From Syntrophomonadaceae bacterium (GTDB lineage: Bacteria > Bacillota_D > Dethiobacteria > DTU022 > PWGO01): a DNA stretch of 11,973 bases. The notes beneath the pieces are model-generated. The model searched no databases, was not told the DNA's origin, and saw nothing but the letters and a program-made list of their open reading frames with translations. Both the position numbers and the translations under genes were made by a program. Shown here one piece after another: positions 8,422 through 11,973 of the stretch; the first letter of the stretch is position 1, and every line of letters begins with the position of its first letter. The stretch is taken from assembly GCA_003554535.1 (NCBI GenBank), contig PWGT01000005.1:1-11973 (forward strand). The letters are read 5' to 3'.

Positions 8422-8802
8422 TTATTTTAAAAAGTCTTCCACAATATCTAAAAGTTTTTGGGGCTTAAAAGGCTTCACTAACCAACCGTTAGCCCCCACA
8501 TTTTTCCCTTCCATTTTTAAATCCTGGTTTTTTTCAGTAGTTAAAACCAGAATAGGGGTTTTGGAATATTCTCTCTTTTCGCGAACCTTCCTTATAAAGC
8601 TTATTCCATCCATATCTGGCATGTTAATATCCGTAATAATCATATCCGGTTTATTACCTTCAGCAGCCAGCTTTTCCAGAACACTTACCCCTTCCAGGCC
8701 ATCTTGGGCATCAACTACCTCATAACCTCCTTCATTAAGTGCATGCCTCAGAGTAGCTATAACAGTACGGGAATCATCTACCACGAAAATCAAGCTGGCC
8801 AT
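8422..8802 (-). CDS. cheY: CheY-like single-domain response regulator (STAS-linked)
   Basis: A 126-residue receiver domain with no output domain. It has D9/D10 in VVDDSRTV, phospho-acceptor D58 (ITDINMPDMDG), hydroxyl residue T88 (VLTTE) and K110 (VKPFKP). The position between the STAS protein and CheA makes it the most likely direct CheA target. The ATG follows the stop of the STAS gene with no base between (TAA then ATG), and its AGGAGG (8814-8819) lies inside that gene, so the two are almost certainly co-translated. It is distinct from the CheX-linked CheY, notably in the residues around D58 and in its NGWLVKPFKP end. It may be the motor- or target-binding output, with the other CheY as a sink, or the reverse; the sequence does not decide. 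Confidence 0.95.
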   Translation of the reverse strand: MASLIFVVDDSRTVIATLRHALNEGGYEVVDAQDGLEGVSVLEKLAAEGNKPDMIITDINMPDMDGISFIRKVREKREYSKTPILVLTTEKNQDLKMEGKNVGANGWLVKPFKPQKLLDIVEDFLK

Positions 8803-9090
8803 TTAACCATTTTCCTCCTTGTCGAGTATGGGCTTTGCACCGGTCATCTCTATCACTTGTTCAAGCATTTCAGTTCGGTTGATGAGGAAAAACTCTTTCT
8901 TTTTTTCTTTAGCTGTCTTAGCTACCGAAAGAAGAAGTTGTAAACCTGCAGTATCGATATCATTAACTTGGCTGGCATCTAATAAAATTGCCTCCCCACC
9001 ATTTTCCATCAGTTCATCTACAAAGAGAATTAACTGCTCCTGAACTTCTTTTACATTGTATGTAGTCAAACTGTCAGGAAAAGTAAACAT
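8803..9090 (-). CDS. STAS-domain protein, first gene of the chemotaxis operon
   Basis: A 95-residue single STAS domain, the fold of anti-sigma-factor antagonists (SpoIIAA/RsbV) and of small NTP-binding STAS proteins. The core is AILLDASQVNDIDTAGLQLLLS (about 34-55), with T47 at the site that SpoIIAA-type proteins phosphorylate (D-[ST]-x-G). A hydrophobic strand EFFLI (66-70) and a helix with EQVIEMTGAK follow. GGAGG (9102-9106) lies 11 bases before the ATG. It is the promoter-proximal gene and abuts cheY, so it is made in step with the chemotaxis proteins. STAS proteins at the head of che clusters recur in other bacteria, but their role is poorly defined; a scaffold or partner-switch regulator is possible. 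No intact kinase for it lies next to it, although RsbW-like sequences lie beyond glnA. Confidence 0.88.
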   Translation of the reverse strand: MFTFPDSLTTYNVKEVQEQLILFVDELMENGGEAILLDASQVNDIDTAGLQLLLSVAKTAKEKKKEFFLINRTEMLEQVIEMTGAKPILDKEENG

Positions 9091-9229
9091 TTAAATCAAA
9101 GCCTCCAATATAATACAAAAAACTCTTTTTTTGCCACAAATTTCTATAATTTCTTTTCTTTTAGGTACTACTGTAAAAATCATAATTTTATTTACCAAGC
9201 AATTATTTTTGCCTTAAATTATATCCTTA

Positions 9230-9258
9230 ATTATAACCATAATAAACAAAATTCTCAA
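9230..9258 (-). promoter_or_regulatory. Sigma-A-like promoter of the chemotaxis operon
   Basis: On the minus strand, TTGAGA (9253-9258), a 17-base spacer and TATAAT (9230-9235). The -10 is perfect and the -35 matches five of six consensus bases. Transcription should begin near 9223, giving a leader of about 130 bases before the STAS gene. It is the best promoter match in the spacer and suggests housekeeping control rather than a flagellar sigma factor. Confidence 0.7.
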
Positions 9259-9376
9259 CCACTAGAATAACAACAGTGAAAATATTTTTTATTTAGTGAA
9301 AAGAAAATTAGACAATAAATTAAGATAATATACAGTATTCCCCACTCCAATATAATTAGTTCTGTTTTAAAATAAG

Positions 9377-9404
9377 TGTAATTACATATTATTTCAAATA
9401 ATAT
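9377..9404. repeat. Two adjoining AT-rich palindromes
   Basis: TGTAATTACA (9377-9386) is a perfect 10-base palindrome. It overlaps by one base ATATTATT-TCA-AATAATAT (9386-9404), an 8+8 inverted repeat with a three-base centre. They lie about 120-150 bases upstream of the che -35 box. They could be operator sites or simply AT-rich chance structure. Confidence 0.45.
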
Positions 9405-9491
9405 AAAATCCGGCAGCCTGCAAGAGTCGTCAAATCATTACAGTATTGCAGCTATTACCACTGAAACCTTAAAAAAAGTATCACTAAAATT

Positions 9492-9528
9492 AAAAAGGCG
9501 CCTGGTTTTAAATTTCAGGCGCCTTTTT
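9492..9528 (-). terminator. glnA rho-independent terminator
   Basis: A perfect inverted repeat: AAAAAGGCGCCTG (9492-9504), an 11-base loop and CAGGCGCCTTTTT (9516-9528), with an eight-base GC-rich core flanked by A/T runs. It lies about 50 bases past the glnA stop. It is symmetric, so it could also work on the opposite strand. It insulates glnA from the chemotaxis operon. Confidence 0.93.
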
Positions 9529-9579
9529 AATCGATCTAAGACTAGTTTATTTTTAACCAGTTATCCCCAAAAAAGTGAA

Positions 9580-10908
9580 CTAATATTGAGCCAGATAGTT
9601 TTCCACTTCCCAGGGATGGACTGCAATCCTAAAATTATCCCATTCAATGGTTTTAGCTTCTCGGAAGTTATCCCATATGTGCTCTCCAAGTGCATCCAAT
9701 ATTACCCGATCACTTGATAAAACTTCTAATGCCTCACCCAGGCTCTCGGGCAAACTGCTTATGTTGCGCTCCAGGCGCTCAGATGCAGTCATAGCATAAA
9801 TGTTGCGGTCTTCTGGCTCAGGAGGTGTAAGCTTGCGCTCAATTCCATCCAAACCTGCTTTAAACATTACCGCCAGTGCCAGGTATGGATTACAGGTAGG
9901 ATCGGGGCTTCGCAGTTCTACTCTGGTGCCCTGGCCACGCCGTGCCGGAATCCTTACCAGAGGACTGCGATTGCGTTGCGACCAGGCTACATAAACTGGA
10001 GCCTCATAACCCGGTACCAATCTTTTATAGGAGTTTACAGTAGGGTTGGTAACCGCCGTGAACGCTTGTGCGTGCTCCAGCAAGCCGGCAATATAATTTT
10101 GAGCCAGATCACTTAATTCATGTTCTTTTTGCGGGTCATGAAAAACATTCTGGTCACCTTTGAATAAAGATTGGTGGGTATGCATGCCAGAACCATTGAT
10201 ACCAAAAACCGGCTTGGGCATAAAAGAGGCGTGTAACCCATGACGCTGAGCCACTGTACGAACTACCAGGCGGAAAGTAGCCAGGTTATCAGCAGTAGTC
10301 AAAGCATCGCTATATTTAAAATCTATTTCATGTTGCCCCGGAGCCACCTCATGATGAGAAGCTTCCACTTCAAAGCCCATCTCATTTAGAGTCAGGACCA
10401 TATCACGTCGCGCATTTTCACCCAGATCCGTGGGGGACATATCAAAATAACCGCCTTCATCATGAGTGTAAAGAGTAGGCTTGCCCTCCCCATTAGTATG
10501 GAACAGGAAAAACTCCGCCTCTGGGCCTGCATTCATGGAGAATCCCATGTTTTTAGCTTCTTCAATAACTCTCTTCAATTGGCACCGAGGGCAGCCGGCA
10601 AAAGGTTTCCCATCAGGCGTATAAACATCGCAAATCAGCCTGGCAACTGAACCTTCCTTGGGCTTCCAGGGGAAACGGACAAACGTATTGGGATCAGGAA
10701 CCAGGTTCATATCCGACTCCTCAATCCTAACAAATCCTTCGATGGAAGAACCATCAAACTGAATTTCCCCGTCCAGCGCCTTTGACAACTGATCCACCGG
10801 GATTGCAACATTCTTAGGTGTACCCAAAATGTCCATAAACTGCAACCTGACAAACTTAACATCCCATTCCTCAGCCAACCTTAAAACTTCTTCTTTGTTC
10901 AACCCCAT
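9580..10908 (-). CDS. glnA: Glutamine synthetase, type I (alpha subgroup)
   Basis: A 442-residue GlnA that makes glutamine from glutamate, ammonia and ATP as a cytoplasmic dodecamer. Visible are the N-terminal beta-grasp domain with FDGSSIEGF (about 51-59), the metal/glutamate-binding [11 protein letters not shown] and [14 protein letters not shown], the ATP-site region [18 protein letters not shown], the flap PGYEAPVY, and [26 protein letters not shown]. There is no adenylylation loop like the one around Tyr397 in E. coli, as expected for the alpha subgroup. R61 (GFVRIEESD) corresponds to the feedback-control Arg62 of the Bacillus enzyme, and the NYLAQY end resembles the Bacillus tail that contacts GlnR/TnrA. 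I start at ATG 10908; the GTG at 10917 lies in the Shine-Dalgarno sequence. It is a single-gene unit with its own promoter and terminator. No glnR is in the window. Confidence 0.98.
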   Translation of the reverse strand: MGLNKEEVLRLAEEWDVKFVRLQFMDILGTPKNVAIPVDQLSKALDGEIQFDGSSIEGFVRIEESDMNLVPDPNTFVRFPWKPKEGSVARLICDVYTPDGKPFAGCPRCQLKRVIEEAKNMGFSMNAGPEAEFFLFHTNGEGKPTLYTHDEGGYFDMSPTDLGENARRDMVLTLNEMGFEVEASHHEVAPGQHEIDFKYSDALTTADNLATFRLVVRTVAQRHGLHASFMPKPVFGINGSGMHTHQSLFKGDQNVFHDPQKEHELSDLAQNYIAGLLEHAQAFTAVTNPTVNSYKRLVPGYEAPVYVAWSQRNRSPLVRIPARRGQGTRVELRSPDPTCNPYLALAVMFKAGLDGIERKLTPPEPEDRNIYAMTASERLERNISSLPESLGEALEVLSSDRVILDALGEHIWDNFREAKTIEWDNFRIAVHPWEVENYLAQY

Positions 10909-10913
10909 AAATA

Positions 10914-10922
10914 CCACCTTCC
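10914..10922 (-). promoter_or_regulatory. glnA ribosome binding site
   Basis: GGAAGGTGG directly before ATG 10908 (five-base gap). The upstream in-frame GTG at 10917 lies within it, so 10908 is preferred; this also matches the usual N-terminus of alpha-type GlnA. Confidence 0.75.
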
Positions 10923-10962
10923 TTCCTCAGCTAAAAACTTTCTTCCTTCAAGAACTATTTTA

Positions 10963-10991
10963 ATTTTAAATGAGCCACAGATAAATGTCAA
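10963..10991 (-). promoter_or_regulatory. glnA promoter (sigma-A type)
   Basis: On the minus strand, a perfect -35 TTGACA (10986-10991), a 17-base spacer and TAAAAT (10963-10968; five of six). Transcription should begin near 10956, leaving a leader of about 48 bases with no room for a large riboswitch. Confidence 0.85.
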
Positions 10992-11025
10992 CTATTATGG
11001 AATAGTATTTCACTATGTGGAACAG
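10992..11025 (-). promoter_or_regulatory. Direct-repeat operator-like boxes upstream of glnA
   Basis: On the minus strand, CTGTTCCACATAG (11013-11025) and CTATTCCATAATAG (10992-11005) are related boxes about 20-21 bases apart, two helical turns, ending against the -35 box. The promoter-proximal box is itself an inverted repeat (plus strand ACTATT-ATGG-AATAGT, 10991-11006), and a third ACTAT half-site lies at 11012-11016. The placement at about -36 to -70 fits an activator or a promoter-occluding repressor. It does not match the GlnR/TnrA box TGTNAN7TNACA. Confidence 0.55.
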
Positions 11026-11091
11026 CCTTGCTATATTAACATGTTGCCTTTTTCAAAAGGATAAAATTTAAAATAAACTATAAAATTTATA

Positions 11092-11190
11092 TTAAATCTC
11101 CATCACTAGGGTGGCCTTGTTGCCCTTAGGATTATAAAAAAGATCTTGGGAAAGCAAACCAGTAAGGGGAATGCCGCGTCCTCTTAAAAT
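11092..11190 (-). pseudogene. 3' remnant of an RsbW/SpoIIAB-like ATPase gene
   Basis: Translating the minus strand here gives an open run ending in TAA (11092-11094). It starts with RGRGIPL (from 11184) and continues with a LFYNPKGNKATLVMEI end. This is the C-terminal piece of an anti-sigma-factor-type HATPase: the GRGI of the G2 box, a short helix, then the two last strands with the conserved GN turn. It aligns without gaps to the tail of the partial ATPase at the right end of the window, with 12 of 30 residues identical. All upstream domains (N-box, G1 box) are missing, and the frame runs straight into the tRNA-Pro terminator. No start codon or ribosome site suits it, so it is a dead fragment. 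The stop and reading frame are still intact, which suggests recent decay. Confidence 0.75.
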
Positions 11191-11193
11191 AAT

Positions 11194-11227
11194 AAAGTGG
11201 CAGAGCTTCTAAAAACTCTGCCACTTT
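11194..11227 (-). terminator. tRNA-Pro terminator
   Basis: A perfect 12-base inverted repeat, AAAGTGGCAGAG (11194-11205) and CTCTGCCACTTT (11216-11227), with a 10-base loop. On the minus strand it starts immediately after the encoded CCA of the tRNA and is followed by the T-rich TTTATTATTTT. It also separates the tRNA from the ATPase remnant. Confidence 0.88.
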
Positions 11228-11304
11228 TGGTCGGAGCGGTGGGATTTGAACCCACGACCTCTTGACCCCCAGTCAAGCGCGCTACCAAGCTACGCCACGC
11301 CCCG
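11228..11304 (-). tRNA. tRNA-Pro (anticodon GGG)
   Basis: A 77-base cloverleaf including an encoded CCA end. The acceptor stem pairs CGGGGCG with CGCTCCG (one G-U pair). The D arm is GCGT/GCGC with a GG in the loop. The anticodon stem is CTTGA/TCAAG around the loop CTGGGGG, giving anticodon GGG (reads CCC and CCU). The T arm is GTGGG/CCCAC around TTCAAAT. The discriminator is A73. It has its own promoter upstream and a terminator directly downstream, so it is an independent unit. Confidence 0.97.
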
Positions 11305-11315
11305 ATTCCAAATTC

Positions 11316-11344
11316 ATTATACATCATATAAAAACACAAAACAA
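11316..11344 (-). promoter_or_regulatory. tRNA-Pro promoter
   Basis: On the minus strand, TTGTTT (11339-11344), a 17-base spacer and a perfect TATAAT (11316-11321). Initiation near 11309 would leave a 5' leader of only about five bases before the mature tRNA, typical of a monocistronic tRNA gene. Confidence 0.7.
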
Positions 11345-11365
11345 GAGTAATGAACTTCTAAAACC

Positions 11366-11659
11366 TTACTCAGTTTCATAATCAATTACGTTGTAAAGCT
11401 GAACTGCATTGAACATGGTTTGGATACTTTTGTTTTGCACATTCGTCAAGCGAAATTTAACATTATTTTCTTTCATTTTGTTCTGCAAAACTAGAAGCGT
11501 CCCCAAGCCCAAACTGTCAATCCTTTTCACATTGGTAAAATCTACTTCTACATATTTAGTGCCTTCTTCCAACAAATTCAATATAGATTGCTTTACTTCG
11601 TGGGAATTGCTCCTATCAATTTTCTCCGGCATAACAGTCGATCTTTTTTCTATTTTCAT
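11366..11659 (-). CDS. STAS-domain anti-sigma-factor antagonist
   Basis: A 97-residue SpoIIAA/RsbV-like protein. In the family, the unphosphorylated form binds a cognate RsbW-type ATPase and frees its target; the kinase inactivates it by phosphorylation. The conserved core YVEVDFTNVKRIDSLGLGTLL (about 36-55) carries S49 at the phosphorylation position (D-S-x-G), followed by a strand (VKFRLTNV) and the helix with MFNAVQLYNVI. I start at ATG 11659: GAGAGG (11668-11673) lies eight bases upstream, and the longer GTG reading begins at the last G of that site. It lies 104 bases downstream of the partial ATPase and probably shares its function. The order, kinase before antagonist, is reversed from the classical rsbV-rsbW pair. 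The target of the switch, a sigma factor or another protein, is unknown. Confidence 0.9.
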   Translation of the reverse strand: MKIEKRSTVMPEKIDRSNSHEVKQSILNLLEEGTKYVEVDFTNVKRIDSLGLGTLLVLQNKMKENNVKFRLTNVQNKSIQTMFNAVQLYNVIDYETE

Positions 11660-11763
11660 AAAAAACACCTCTCTTTTTTATTATATACTTCTAAGGTAAA
11701 ACCCAAAAACCTTTTCTATTATCTAATTTTTTACCAACCCTTCTAAATTTTAAACATGAAATA
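11660..11763 (-). other. ATPase-STAS spacer with possible weak promoter
   Basis: A 104-base AT-rich gap. On the minus strand a TATAAT lies just upstream of the STAS ribosome site, but no good -35 stands 16-18 bases before it. No terminator hairpin is seen, so co-transcription with the ATPase gene is likely. Confidence 0.35.
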
Positions 11764-11973
11764 CTAAAATTTATTTTTGACAACAAAAGCCCGGTTACCC
11801 ACTTCATTGAAAAAAAGGTGATCACAAAACATACTTGCCATTGCAATACCACGACCTCTCTCCATTTCGCCGTCCATCTCCACCGGGGCATTTATTTTCT
11901 CCTGCCAGCTAAAGCCTTTGCCCTCATCTTGCACCACTGCATACATATAATCATGGCTATCAATTATTTCCAC
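11764..11973 (-). CDS. RsbW/SpoIIAB-like serine-kinase ATPase, 5' part outside the window
   Basis: The last 70 or so codons of a GHKL-type ATPase that runs off the right edge; the true start is not in the window. Visible parts are a strand (YMYAVVQ), the G1 box DEGKGF (residues about 16-21 of the visible piece), the G2 box RGRGIAMA (about 39-46) and the closing strands LFFNEVGNRAFVV, ending at a TAG stop. The short spacing between the G boxes and the compact end fit anti-sigma-factor kinases rather than two-component sensor kinases. The family phosphorylates a STAS partner; one is encoded 104 bases downstream (11366-11659). The N-box and the N-terminal half cannot be seen, so activity cannot be judged. 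Other GHKL members are possible but less likely given the STAS neighbour. Confidence 0.85.
   Translation of the reverse strand: MEIIDSHDYMYAVVQDEGKGFSWQEKINAPVEMDGEMERGRGIAMASMFCDHLFFNEVGNRAFVVKNKF

Larger units (their letters stand above)
9091..9491. other. AT-rich spacer between glnA terminator and che operon
   Basis: About 400 bases, very rich in A and T. It holds the che promoter (9230-9258), a roughly 130-base untranslated leader, two adjoining AT palindromes (9377-9404), and a short more GC-rich patch around 9410-9460 with no recognisable coding content in any frame. I looked for c-di-GMP (GEMM) riboswitch and sigma-28 promoter patterns and saw neither. Confidence 0.6.

Noticed and set aside
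9102..9140. TATTAT just upstream of the STAS ribosome site as a -10 box
   Set aside because: A transcript from it would begin inside the ribosome binding site, and its -35 is poor; the promoter at 9230-9258 is much better.
9091..9223. c-di-GMP riboswitch or sigma-28 promoter in the che leader
   Set aside because: The conserved GEMM cores and the TAAA-N15-GCCGATA pattern are absent; the leader is simple AT-rich sequence.
9410..9480. Possible coding remnant or small RNA in the more GC-rich patch
   Set aside because: Short open stretches exist on both strands, but nothing resembles a known protein or RNA family, and the terminator follows directly.
10909..11091. GlnR/TnrA box or glutamine riboswitch upstream of glnA
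   Set aside because: No TGTNAN7TNACA match was found, and the leader of about 48 bases after the promoter is too short for the known riboswitch.
11228..11304. tRNA-Pro as an integration site for a mobile element
   Set aside because: No integrase, and no second copy of the tRNA 3' end, is visible in the window.

Overview
The window looks like low-to-moderate GC Firmicute DNA, most likely from the class Clostridia. The evidence is a class I-alpha glutamine synthetase with a Bacillus/Clostridium-like C-terminus, strong AGGAGG-type ribosome binding sites, AT-rich intergenic DNA with sigma-A-like promoters, and the Firmicute-type chemotaxis accessories CheX and CheD. The sequence does not fix the genus. 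Every supported gene is on the minus strand, so transcription runs from high to low coordinates. No transposase, integrase or CRISPR array is visible.

In transcription order, the right end (about 11973 to 11366) holds the 3' part of an RsbW/SpoIIAB-like ATPase and a small STAS-domain antagonist protein, the parts of a partner-switching module. Next come a tRNA-Pro(GGG) with its own promoter and a terminator that begins at its CCA end. Directly beyond that terminator lies a previously hidden, in-frame 3' remnant of a second RsbW-like ATPase (11092-11190). It carries only the last 32 or so codons and a stop. glnA follows, driven by a near-consensus TTGACA/TAAAAT promoter with two direct-repeat operator-like boxes immediately upstream, and ends at a perfect GC-rich terminator.

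After a 489-base AT-rich spacer containing a good promoter (TTGAGA, 17 bases, TATAAT), a self-contained chemosensory cluster fills the rest: STAS protein, cheY, cheA, cheR, cheD, cheB, a methyl-accepting receptor (MCP), cheW, a second cheY and cheX. Together these provide signal reception (MCP), coupling (CheW), the kinase (CheA), two receiver outputs (two CheYs), adaptation by methylation, demethylation and deamidation (CheR, CheB, CheD) and CheY-P removal (CheX). No flagellar or pilus gene is in view, so the output is not decided by the context.

The most notable points are: (i) the receptor's outside domain carries a complete zinc-binding CZB motif (three His and its only Cys), a module usually found inside the cell; (ii) the receptor ends in EFEKF, a plausible CheR/CheB tether matched by a CheR with a beta-subdomain like that of E. 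coli; (iii) CheA has an unusual domain in the P2 position; (iv) a decayed RsbW-like gene tail lies next to tRNA-Pro; and (v) a repeat-based, non-GlnR-like operator lies upstream of glnA. In five genes the longest ORF begins at a false start inside the Shine-Dalgarno sequence, exactly nine bases too early; corrected starts are given.
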